Shown here in pieces: positions 49,423-56,896 of a stretch of DNA of 64,000 nucleotides. The stretch's first letter is position 1. Each line of letters begins with the position of its first letter. Both the position numbers and the translations under genes were made by a program. The DNA is from Actinoplanes ianthinogenes (GTDB lineage Bacteria; Actinomycetota; Actinomycetes; Mycobacteriales; Micromonosporaceae): NCBI RefSeq assembly GCF_018324205.1, contig NZ_AP023356.1, positions 5,252,001 through 5,316,000 of the forward strand. The letters run 5' to 3'. The notes below the pieces were generated by a model that saw only the letters and a program-made list of their open reading frames with translations, did no database searches and was not told the origin of the DNA.

Positions 49423-50022
49423 GTGAGCACGATCGGGTTCCTGCATACCGCGGATGTGCACGTGGCGACGTTCCGTGACCTGGTCGCCGAGCTGGCGCCG
49501 GGGTGGCGGGATCGGCATCTGGTCGATCCGAGCCTGCTCGCCGACGCGCGGGCCGGGCTGCCGGTGGAGGAGCGGGTCCGGGCGCGGCTGGCCGAGCTGG
49601 GCGGGGCCGACGTGATCGTCTGCACGTGTTCGACGATCGGGCCGGAGGCGGAGCGCGCCGGGGTCCTGCGCGGGGACCGGCCGATGGCACGGGCCGCGGT
49701 GGCGGCCGCGGGCGGCGGGCGGATCGCGGTGGCGTTCTCCGTCGCGTCCACTCTGGAGCCGACGACCGCGTTGCTGCGGGACGAGGACCCGGCGGCGGAT
49801 CTGCTGCTGGTGCCCTGCCTGGAGGCCTGGGAGTTCTTCGAGGCCGGTGACCTGGAGCGGTATTACGCGGTGGTCGCCGAGCGGCTGCGCGAGGTCGACG
49901 CCGAGGTGATCGTGCTGGCGCAGCCGAGCCTGGCGCCGGTCGCGGCGCTGCTGCCGGGGCGGGTCGTGCTGTCGAGCCCGCGAGCGGCGGTGCTGGCCGC
50001 GACGACCCTTCCCGGCCGGTGA
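49423..50022 (+). CDS. Asp/Glu racemase-like protein
   Basis: 199 residues. GFLHTADVHVATF at the N-terminus, then DVIVCTCSTIGPEAE with a Cys-Thr-Cys-Ser-Thr core and VIVLAQPSLAPVAALL near the end, matching the two-cysteine layout of the Asp/Glu/hydantoin racemase superfamily. The second cysteine is not in its usual place (AQPS instead of a Cys motif), so racemase activity is uncertain. GTG at 49423 immediately after the repeat region. Confidence 0.7.
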   Translation: MSTIGFLHTADVHVATFRDLVAELAPGWRDRHLVDPSLLADARAGLPVEERVRARLAELGGADVIVCTCSTIGPEAERAGVLRGDRPMARAAVAAAGGGRIAVAFSVASTLEPTTALLRDEDPAADLLLVPCLEAWEFFEAGDLERYYAVVAERLREVDAEVIVLAQPSLAPVAALLPGRVVLSSPRAAVLAATTLPGR

Positions 50023-50052
50023 GTCCACTGGCCCGGTGAGTGGGCACGGAGT

Positions 50053-50174
50053 GCGGGTGCGGCTCCCGAGGGCCGGCCGGGCGGAGTGTGCCTTGCGGCA
50101 GGAAGCCGCGGGTGCGGCTCCCGACGGCCGGCTGGGTGGAGTGCTCCTTGCGGCAGGAAGCCGCGGGTGCGGCA
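50053..50174. repeat. Two 55-bp direct repeats plus a partial third
   Basis: Units start at 50053, 50108 and 50163 with GCGGGTGCGGC; each full copy contains CCTTGCGGCAGGAAGCC. Copies differ at a few positions. They follow the racemase-like gene stop by 30 bp. Purpose unknown. Confidence 0.8.
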
Positions 50175-50237
50175 CGCGATGGGGGCGGGACGGATCGAGC
50201 CCGCGCCGTGCCGGGCGCGGGCTCGATGGGTGGTGGG

Positions 50238-50513
50238 TCAGCGGGTGCGGAATTTGTGCAGACGGTAACCGGCGGCGATCGCGGTGACGACGCCCCAGAC
50301 GGCGACGATCATGGCGGCGATCCACCAGCCGACAGCGCCGAGGACGATCGCCGCGACGGCGATCACGGCGGCGACGATGAACAGCGCTAACGGCGGGCGG
50401 GGGGTCGGCACGCTGAAGTTGCCCCCACCCATCCGGGCGCAGAAGTCAGGGTCGTCGCGCCGGAGCTGACGCTCCAGCTGTGCCAGCCGTCGGCTGTCCT
50501 CTTTGCTGAGCAT
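50238..50513 (-). CDS. DUF3040 membrane protein
   Basis: 91 residues: a charged N-terminus (MLSKEDSRRLAQLERQLRRDDPDFCARM) and two membrane segments, the exact layout of the actinobacterial DUF3040 family. Function unknown. GGAAGG precedes the ATG. The 289 bp between it and the terminator at 50803 show no gene. Confidence 0.88.
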   Translation of the reverse strand: MLSKEDSRRLAQLERQLRRDDPDFCARMGGGNFSVPTPRPPLALFIVAAVIAVAAIVLGAVGWWIAAMIVAVWGVVTAIAAGYRLHKFRTR

Positions 50514-50802
50514 GTTTTGCTACCTTCCGGTCCGCCGCGCCGGTGAAGCAAGGATCGAGAGTCGGCTATCCCGATCAAAGCCCATTGTTACCTCTGAGTT
50601 GCTTCCGTGATACGTCTGCGTGTGCCGAATTTTCCGGCCGAACTACCCGTGCGCCGTGGAGGACGCGCCCACTGGGTGAGATGACCGGGATGTCGTCGGT
50701 AACCGGTACAACGGGTTTGCCGCCTTTCGATGACGGTGCCGGTAGTCCGAAAGCCGTCCCGCATTCCGGACTGTTCGGGTCAGATAGCGATAGAAACGGC
50801 AA

Positions 50803-50830
50803 CGCGGCGCCCGTGAGAACGGGCGCCGCG
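50803..50830 (-). terminator. Terminator of the glycosyltransferase-GtrA gene
   Basis: CGCGGCGCCCGT (50803-50814) pairs with ACGGGCGCCGCG (50819-50830) across GAGA. On the minus strand it is followed by TTGCCGTTTCT. Confidence 0.75.
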
Positions 50831-50849
50831 CCGAGGATGCGGGGTGGTT

Positions 50850-52073
50850 TCAAGCGCGCGAGCCGCCGAACACCCAGACGCGCAGCATCAGGAACCGGAC
50901 CGCGGTGGCCACCAGGTTGGCCAGCACCAGCACCGAGAGCTCGACGAACCGGGACGGCTGTCCGGTGGCCGCGCCGAGCAGGGCCAGCGAGCCACTGGTC
51001 AGCGCCAGCCCGAGGCCGAAGACGACCAGACCCTGTGCCTGGTGACGCAGCGCCCCGTCGTTGCCCCGCACCCCGAAGGTGAGCCGGCGGTTGGCCGCGG
51101 TGTTCGCGACGGCGGTGACCAGCAGCGCCACCAGGTTGGCCGCCTGCGGGCCGATCCCGACCCGGAGCAGCGCGTAGAGCACCAGGTAGGCGAGCGTGCT
51201 GGCGACGCCCACCCCGGCGAACCGGATCAGCTGGCCGGTCAGCCCGGTCGGGACCCCGTCGACCGGCAGCGGGTTGCGCCCGAGTTGCTCGCGCAGGGCG
51301 GCCAGGGGCAGCTTGCCGGTGCTCAGCGCGCGGGTGATCCGGACGATGCCCTTCAGGTCGGCGATCGCGGTGGCCACGATGTCGACCCGGCTGTCCGGAT
51401 CGTCGACCCAGTCGACCGGGACCTCGTGGATGCGCAGACCGGCTCGCTCGGCGAGGACCAGCATCTCGGTGTCGAAGAACCAGCCGGTGTCCTCCACCAT
51501 CGGGAGCAGCCGGCGGGCGACATCGGAGCGGATCGCCTTGAAGCCGCATTGCGCGTCGGAGAAACGGGCGGCCATGGTCGTACGCAGAATGAGGTTGTAG
51601 CCGCGCGAGATGAACTCGCGCTTCGCGCCCCGGACCACCCGCGAACCTCGCGCCAGCCGTGATCCGATCGCCAGATCGGAGTGCCCCGAGATGAGCGGCG
51701 CGACCAGGGGAAGAAGGGCGCCGAGGTCGGTGGAGAGGTCGACGTCCATGTAGGCCAACACGGCGGCGTCCGAGTGGGTCCAGACGTGGCTGAGCGCGCG
51801 GCCGCGGCCCTTCTGGGTCAGGTGCACCGCCTCGACCTCGGGATAGGTGGCGGTCAAGTGCTGCGCCACCGCGGCGGTCCCGTCGACGCTCGCGTTGTCC
51901 GCGATGGTGATCCGGAACCGGTACGGGAAGTGCGCCGCGAGGTAGGCGTGCAGCCGCCGGACGCTGGGTTCGAGGTCGGCCTCTTCGTTGTGGACCGGCA
52001 CGACGACGTCGAGCACCGGGGCGGTGACCCGGGCCGAACCGGAATCCGGCGAAGGCAGCGTCGAAAGGCTCAT
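50850..52073 (-). CDS. GT2 glycosyltransferase-GtrA fusion (polyprenyl-phosphate sugar synthase)
   Basis: 407 residues. The N-terminal GT2 domain (about 20-260) has DVVVPVHNEE, ASVDGTA, AYMDVDLSTDL (DxD) and SDAQCGFKA, as in dolichyl/polyprenyl-phosphate hexose synthases. The C-terminal part from about 275 is a four-segment GtrA flippase-like domain (IRFAGVGVASTLAYLVLYALL). It makes and probably flips a polyprenyl-phosphate sugar for a GT39 transferase, which lies at 54639-56765. GGAGG precedes the ATG at 52073; an upstream frame to 52214 is spurious. Confidence 0.9.
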   Translation of the reverse strand: MSLSTLPSPDSGSARVTAPVLDVVVPVHNEEADLEPSVRRLHAYLAAHFPYRFRITIADNASVDGTAAVAQHLTATYPEVEAVHLTQKGRGRALSHVWTHSDAAVLAYMDVDLSTDLGALLPLVAPLISGHSDLAIGSRLARGSRVVRGAKREFISRGYNLILRTTMAARFSDAQCGFKAIRSDVARRLLPMVEDTGWFFDTEMLVLAERAGLRIHEVPVDWVDDPDSRVDIVATAIADLKGIVRITRALSTGKLPLAALREQLGRNPLPVDGVPTGLTGQLIRFAGVGVASTLAYLVLYALLRVGIGPQAANLVALLVTAVANTAANRRLTFGVRGNDGALRHQAQGLVVFGLGLALTSGSLALLGAATGQPSRFVELSVLVLANLVATAVRFLMLRVWVFGGSRA

Positions 52074-52128
52074 GGGAACCAACCTCCGCCGCCTGGCTTT
52101 GCGCCTTGTGTGGCGAAACTGTGCGCTG

Positions 52129-52456
52129 TCTGTGAGTTGGGCCGAGCTGGCCGTCGCCCGATATCGCCGCACATTCGGCGCGGACAATCCCGTGACGCTG
52201 GCAGCGGAGGTCAACTACGCGATCGTCCGGCGCGCACTGGGTGATCCACGTGCTTCCGGCATCGGTCGGACGGTCCTGTCCACATTGCAGGCGACGGTGG
52301 GCGTTGCGAAATGTCGGTGAATCCGGCAGTGCGCAGCAGCTTTTGGACACTACACTGGGCAGCCTTCGTAGAGTTCTGGGCCGCGATCATCCGAGCACGA
52401 TCGGTGCAGCCCGCGGTGCGATGGCCGAATGTGACATCGAACCGCCTCCGATATGA
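52129..52456 (+). pseudogene. Broken TPR protein gene (FxsT-like remnant)
   Basis: Frame 1 (to 52320) reads ARYRRTFGADNPVTLAAEVNYAIVRRALGD, a TPR typical of large actinomycete TPR proteins, and then stops. A second frame continues from about 52322 to 52456 with SLRRVLGRDHPSTIGAARG and ends AECDIEPPPI. The C-terminal DIEPPP ending is, as I recall, characteristic of the TPR proteins of FxSxx-COOH systems. The N-terminal bulk is absent and a frameshift separates the pieces. It lies directly upstream of the precursor gene. Confidence 0.65.
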
Positions 52457-52483
52457 TCAGGCCGCCATGCCGGGAGGGCGAGA

Positions 52484-52627
52484 ATGACCGCAGGAATCAC
52501 CCTCTGCCTGTCCAGCGACTCCGTGCTGGTGAACTCGCTGCCCGAGCTGGTGGCGGAGGTGAGCCGACGCTGGGAGGCTTTCGCGGCCTTCGGAAACTTC
52601 GCCCCCGATGATCCCGGTCCGATCTGA
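52484..52627 (+). CDS. Candidate RiPP precursor of the FxsB-like radical SAM system
   Basis: 47 residues, MTAGITLCLSSDSVLVNSLP at the start and EAFAAFGNFAPDDPGPI at the end. Length, position 5' to the radical SAM gene and a 20-bp overlap with its start all fit an FxsA-type precursor. However, the C-terminus is not FxSxx-COOH. Aromatic residues Trp30, Phe33, Phe36 and Phe39 give FGN (36-38) and WEA motifs of the aromatic-x-x type that cyclophane-forming radical SAM enzymes crosslink. GAGGGCG lies upstream of the ATG. Confidence 0.7.
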   Translation: MTAGITLCLSSDSVLVNSLPELVAEVSRRWEAFAAFGNFAPDDPGPI

Positions 52628-53849
52628 CACGCCGCTTCCCGCTGCCGATCCGGCGTGGCCGCATCGATTGCTCGACGTCCGTGCGCTGCGGGCCGGCAAC
52701 TGGCGTCCTCGCCCATTCCGGGAATTCGTCATCAAGGTGCATCAGCGCTGCAATCTGGCCTGCGACTACTGCTACATGTACACGATGGCGGACCAGTCGT
52801 GGAAAACCCGGCCGGCCACCATGCCGGCCGAGGTGGCCCGGGCCGCCGCCGACCGGATCGGCGCGCACGTGCGCGCCCACGACCTGCAGCGCGTCCGGTT
52901 CATCCTGCACGGCGGAGAGCCGCTGATGGTCGGCCGGGAGGGGCTGCGGTCGATCGTCGGCACGTTGCGCGCCGCGCTGCCGAAAACCTGCGCCGCCGAC
53001 GTCGGCCTGCAGACCAACGGGGTGCTGCTGGACGAGCCGATGCTGGACGAGCTGCAGGCGCTCGGGGCGACCGTCGGGGTGAGCCTGGACGGGCCGGCGG
53101 TGGCGAACGACAGACACCGGCGGACGGTCAACGGGCGGGGCAGTTTCGCCGCGGTGGACCGAGCGCTCACGCTGCTCAACCGGCCGGAGCGGCGCGGGGC
53201 GTACGCCGGGCTGCTCTGCACCGTCGATCCGCGCACCGACCCGGTGGTCTGTTACGAGACCCTGCTCGGCTACGCGCCGCCGGCCATCGACCTGCTCTTT
53301 CCGCATGCGAACTGGGCCGAGCCGCCCTGGCGCCCGGCGCCGGACGCCACGCCGTACGCGGACTGGCTGATCGCCGTCTTCGACCGGTGGTACGGCGCGG
53401 AACGGCAGGAGACCCGGATCCGTCTCTTCGAGTCGGTCATCAGCCTGCTGCTCGGTGGTGGCAGCCGCAGCGAGCAGGTCGGACTCAGCCCGGTCGCGGT
53501 CGCGGTGATCGAGACCGACGGCGCGGTGGAACAGGAGGACTCGCTCAAGTCCGCTTATGAGGGGGCCTGCGCCACCGGCGTCAACGTGCTCACCGGCGAC
53601 CTGGACCAGGCACTGGTCCATCCGGGCGTGGTGGCCCGCCAGATCGGCTGGGACGCGCTTGCCGACGACTGCCGAGTCTGCCCGTTGCACCAGGTGTGCG
53701 GGGCCGGCCACTACGCGCACCGGTTCCGGCCGGGCGACGGCTTCCGGAACCCGTCGGTCTACTGCGCCGACCTGACCCGCCTGATCACCCACATCCACCG
53801 CCGGGTCAGCGCCGACCTGGACCGGCCGAACGGGACCGCACCGCGATGA
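52608..53849 (+). CDS. fxsB: FxsB-like radical SAM/SPASM peptide maturase
   Basis: 413 residues. The N-terminal REFVIKVHQRCNLACDYCYMY carries the CxxxCxxC cluster (Cys48, 52, 55), followed by ILHGGEPLMVGREGL and VGLQTNGVLLDE of the radical SAM barrel. The C-terminal SPASM region is CRVCPLHQVCGAGHYAHRF and VYCADL. Opening LDVRALRAGNWRPRPFREF is typical of FxsB. Such enzymes crosslink an aromatic ring to a nearby beta-carbon in the precursor. Its start overlaps the precursor gene, and its stop overlaps the next gene (ATGA). No fused HExxH domain. Confidence 0.9.
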   Translation: MIPVRSDTPLPAADPAWPHRLLDVRALRAGNWRPRPFREFVIKVHQRCNLACDYCYMYTMADQSWKTRPATMPAEVARAAADRIGAHVRAHDLQRVRFILHGGEPLMVGREGLRSIVGTLRAALPKTCAADVGLQTNGVLLDEPMLDELQALGATVGVSLDGPAVANDRHRRTVNGRGSFAAVDRALTLLNRPERRGAYAGLLCTVDPRTDPVVCYETLLGYAPPAIDLLFPHANWAEPPWRPAPDATPYADWLIAVFDRWYGAERQETRIRLFESVISLLLGGGSRSEQVGLSPVAVAVIETDGAVEQEDSLKSAYEGACATGVNVLTGDLDQALVHPGVVARQIGWDALADDCRVCPLHQVCGAGHYAHRFRPGDGFRNPSVYCADLTRLITHIHRRVSADLDRPNGTAPR

Positions 53850-54148
53850 TCCGGCCGCTCGACCTCACCGCCACGCAGTTCGCCGGACTGGCGAGCGGGT
53901 ACGGCGGTGCCGCAGCGGTGCGCGCCCTCGCGCACGCCCAGCTCAGCAAGCACTTGCTGCTGATCAAGTTCGTGGTGGCCACCTGGACCGGCAACCCGGA
54001 GGCCCGGGACCGGGCGGTGGACGTGCTCACCCGGGCCCAGGCCGCCGCGGCTGCGCTCACCGGCATCGACGCCGACCTGATCGGGCAGCCGATCGACGGC
54101 GGGCTCCGCGACGTCCACGCCGGCTGGCAGGAGCGGTTGCGCACCTAG
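53846..54148 (+). CDS. Truncated HExxH-type peptide hydroxylase N-terminal domain
   Basis: 100 residues: LTATQFAGLASGYGGAAAVRALAHAQLSKHLLLIKFVV matches the start of the alpha-ketoglutarate/HExxH-type peptide beta-hydroxylases found with FxsB (from memory). The normal protein is several hundred residues and has a HExxH motif further on, which is absent here. It ends with TAG at 54146, 28 bp before a long-hairpin repeat. It could be a degraded gene, or a surviving substrate-binding module. Coupled to the radical SAM gene by ATGA. Confidence 0.65.
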   Translation: MIRPLDLTATQFAGLASGYGGAAAVRALAHAQLSKHLLLIKFVVATWTGNPEARDRAVDVLTRAQAAAAALTGIDADLIGQPIDGGLRDVHAGWQERLRT

Positions 54149-54176
54149 TTCCGGCGCCGGCCGGCCGGTAGCGGGA

Positions 54177-54559
54177 CCATCCCCGCTGCCGCGATGCCGC
54201 TTCCACCGTTGCGGTTCTTTGGGGGTACGACTGGTGGTCACGTGCCGATCGGCCCGCGAGGTCCGTCCCACGCACGACCGCGACGCGTGTCGTGCGGGTC
54301 CGCCGGCACCCCGCGAGGCCCTTGGCCGGTAGCGGTCCCGATCCGGGTTCGCCACGCCCAACCCCCTCGGAAGCCGGCCGGGGCCGGGGCGCGCGCCGCG
54401 GACCGTGCCGGCCTCGGCCTCGCGATGGGGCGGCGGACCCGCACGACACGCGTCGCGGTCGTGCGGGAGCCGGGCATCGCGAGCCGGCTGCCACGGGGCC
54501 GGCAGTCGTACCGGAAGAAGATCCGCAAGGGGGAAGCGGCATCGCGGCAGCGGGGATGG
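54177..54559. mobile_element. 383-bp long imperfect hairpin element (MITE-like)
   Basis: Ends CCATCCCCGCTGCCGCGATG (left) and its complement (right). Arms 54177-54305 and 54431-54559 are the same length (129 bp) and about 75-80% complementary by eye. Pairing continues into the centre (CGCGAGGCC against GGCCTCGCG). Within each arm CGCACGACCGCGACGCG forms a further small palindrome. There is no transposase and no clear target duplication. It directly follows the truncated hydroxylase-like gene. Confidence 0.65.
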
Positions 54560-54594
54560 TTGGCGGGAGCGAGGTCAGGTGGGGGCACGTGGTG

Positions 54595-54623
54595 ACGGGC
54601 GGCTCCATCGTGGAGCCGCCCGT
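54595..54623 (-). terminator. Terminator of the GT39 gene
   Basis: ACGGGCGGCTCC (54595-54606) pairs with GGAGCCGCCCGT (54612-54623), 5-nt loop. It lies 15 bp after the GT39 stop and works in either direction. Confidence 0.7.
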
Positions 54624-54638
54624 TCTGTTGCCGGTCGA

Positions 54639-56765
54639 TCAAGCGGTGGTGCCGGTAACTCCGGTGGTCAGGTCGTAAACGGTGGTGTTGCCGACGGTCT
54701 GCGCGGTGAAGTTCTCGGCCACCCAGGACGCGATCTGGCTGCTGTCATTGCTACCGGATCCGCCGCCCCGGCCGGCGCCTCCGCCGAAGCCGCCTCCGCC
54801 TCCGCCGATGAAGTAGTGGATCTTTCCGGCGGCGACGTATTCCTTGAACTGGGCCAGGGTGGGGGAGGGATCGGTGCCGTTGAAGCCGCCGATGGCCATC
54901 ACCGGCTCCTCGGTGGCCAACTGGTAGCCGGAGGCGTTCTGGGAGCCGACGGCGGCGGCGACCCAGGTGTACTCGCCGGCGTTCTGCTCCAGCAGGGCCT
55001 TCATCTCGGCGCTGACGGAGGCGGCGTTGAGGAGGCCGCCCATGCCACCGCCTCCCCGGTTGCCGCGACCCTGGTTCTGGCCTCCGCCCTGGGCCGGTGC
55101 GCCGCCGGGGGTGCCCCAGCCGGGGAAGCCGCCCTGGTTCTGGCCGGTCTGATTCGGGCCGCCTCCGGGGAAACCGCCCTGGTTCTGGCCGGTCTGATTC
55201 GGGCCGCCTCCGGGGAAGCCGCCCGGGAAGCCGCCGCGGCCGCCTCCCGGTCCGCCGAAGCCGCCGGAGACCGCGGGCCCGGCCGACGGGATCGACCCGG
55301 TGTGCGGCTCGGACGCCGTCTGCACCGCGTACGCCGCCGGCCCGGCCAGCGCCGTGACCAGCGCGACCGCCCCGCCCACCAGGGCGATCCGGCGGGACAG
55401 CCGGAACGAGGCGACCACCGCGACCGCCGCCACGATCCCGGCCACCAGGACCGGCGTGCGCAGCCACGGCAGGAAGTCGGAGCTGCGGCCCAGCAACACG
55501 TACGACCACCAGGCGGTCACCCCGATCGCCGCGCCCAGGGTCAGCGCCGCGAACAGGTTGGACCGGTGCCTCCAGAGCAGCGTCACGCCCATGCCGATCA
55601 CCGCGCCGACCGCCGGCGCCAGCGCCACCGTGTAGTACGCGTGGAAGATGCCCTGCATGAAACTGAAGATCAGCCCGGTGACCAGCAGCCACGAGCCCCA
55701 CAGCAGCAGACCGGCCCGCTGGAGGTCGGTGCGTGCCCGGCGGGCGGTGATCACCAGGCCGGCGGCCAGCACGATCAGCGCGGCCGGCAGCAGCCACGAG
55801 ATCTGACCGCCCTGCGCGCTCTCGAAGAGGCGGCCCCAGCCGGTCGACCCCCACATCCCGCCGCCGTTGCCACCCCGGCCGCCGCCGCCGACGCTGCCGG
55901 TCTCCTCGCCGTTGAGCCGGCCCAGGCCGTTGTAGCCCAGGGTCAGCTCCAGCAGGCTGTTGTTCTGCGAGCCGCCGATGTACGGCCGGGCCGACGCCGG
56001 CACCAGCTCGACGATCGCGATGTACCAGCCGGCCGAGACGATCAGGGCGCCGAGCGAGAGCAGCAGCTGCCCGATCCGCTTGCCGAGCTTGGGCGGGCCG
56101 GCGACCAGGTAGGCGAGGCCGTACGCCGGGACGACCAGGAGCGCCTGGAGCATCTTGGTGAGGAAGCCGAAGCCGACGAAGACGCCGGCCAGCACGATCC
56201 ACCTGGTCGAGCCGCTCTCCACGGCGCGCAGGGTGGCGTAGGCGCCGGCCACCATCAGCAGCACGAGCAGGGCGTCCGGGTTGTTGAACCGGAACATCAG
56301 CACGGCCACCGGGGTCAGCGCCGAGACCGTGCCGGCGATCAGGCCGGCGGCCGGGCCGAAGCCGCGTCGCACGGTGGCGTACAGCAGGCCGGTGCCGGCG
56401 ACGCCGAGCAGCGCCTGCGGGACCAGGATGCTCCATGAGCTGAGGCCGAACAGGCGTACCGAAAGCGCCATGATCCACAGCGAGGCCGGCGTCTTGTCCA
56501 CAGTGATCGAGTTGGCCGCGTCGGACGAGCCGTAGAAGAACGCCTTCCAGCTCGCCGATCCGGCCTGGACCGCGGCCGAGTAGAACGCGTTGGCCCAACC
56601 GGACGCGCCGAGACCCCAGATGTAGAGAACGGCGGTGCCGATCAGCAAGGCGAGCAGGGCCGGGCGGACCCACCGGGCGTCCTTCCGCACTGCCGGAGGC
56701 GCCTCGTCCAGGGTCGCTTCACCGTCGACGACGGCTACTGAAGCGGAGGGTGCGACGGATGACAT
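54639..56765 (-). CDS. GT39-family membrane glycosyltransferase (ArnT/PMT-like)
   Basis: 708 residues. About twelve membrane segments; GWANAFYSAAVQAGSASWKAFFYGSSDAANSITVDKTPASLW is the ArnT/PMT_2 entry loop with the catalytic Asp region, followed by RFNNPDALLVLLMVAGAYATLRA. The Gly-rich C-terminal part contains perfect repeats (GGFPGGGPNQTGQNQ) and a periplasmic domain ending YDLTTGVTGTTA. It transfers a sugar from polyprenyl phosphate to a surface acceptor. Its natural partner, the GT2-GtrA protein, is at 50850; the RiPP island separates them. Confidence 0.9.
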   Translation of the reverse strand: MSSVAPSASVAVVDGEATLDEAPPAVRKDARWVRPALLALLIGTAVLYIWGLGASGWANAFYSAAVQAGSASWKAFFYGSSDAANSITVDKTPASLWIMALSVRLFGLSSWSILVPQALLGVAGTGLLYATVRRGFGPAAGLIAGTVSALTPVAVLMFRFNNPDALLVLLMVAGAYATLRAVESGSTRWIVLAGVFVGFGFLTKMLQALLVVPAYGLAYLVAGPPKLGKRIGQLLLSLGALIVSAGWYIAIVELVPASARPYIGGSQNNSLLELTLGYNGLGRLNGEETGSVGGGGRGGNGGGMWGSTGWGRLFESAQGGQISWLLPAALIVLAAGLVITARRARTDLQRAGLLLWGSWLLVTGLIFSFMQGIFHAYYTVALAPAVGAVIGMGVTLLWRHRSNLFAALTLGAAIGVTAWWSYVLLGRSSDFLPWLRTPVLVAGIVAAVAVVASFRLSRRIALVGGAVALVTALAGPAAYAVQTASEPHTGSIPSAGPAVSGGFGGPGGGRGGFPGGFPGGGPNQTGQNQGGFPGGGPNQTGQNQGGFPGWGTPGGAPAQGGGQNQGRGNRGGGGMGGLLNAASVSAEMKALLEQNAGEYTWVAAAVGSQNASGYQLATEEPVMAIGGFNGTDPSPTLAQFKEYVAAGKIHYFIGGGGGGFGGGAGRGGGSGSNDSSQIASWVAENFTAQTVGNTTVYDLTTGVTGTTA

Positions 56766-56858
56766 CGAGGTACTCCCAGAGCTGGCTGATGCGTACTCGA
56801 TGAACTATTTACACCGGCGCTGTCGCATCCTTGTGCCGTCGCTGTGCGCTCCCTGTGA

Positions 56859-56881
56859 GTCCCGCCGGGCGCCGGCGGGAC
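56859..56881 (-). terminator. Hairpin downstream of DAHP synthase
   Basis: GTCCCGCCGG (56859-56868) pairs with CCGGCGGGAC (56872-56881). It lies 15 bp after the aroG stop. No U-run. Confidence 0.6.
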
Positions 56882-56896
56882 CCACCGCGAAGTGGT

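Noticed and set aside
50575..52350. 591-codon minus frame covering the GT2-GtrA gene
   Set aside because: Wrong frame; the real GT2 gene is in another frame of the same strand with DxD and GtrA segments.
54405..56438. 677-codon plus frame
   Set aside because: Antisense of the GT39 gene.
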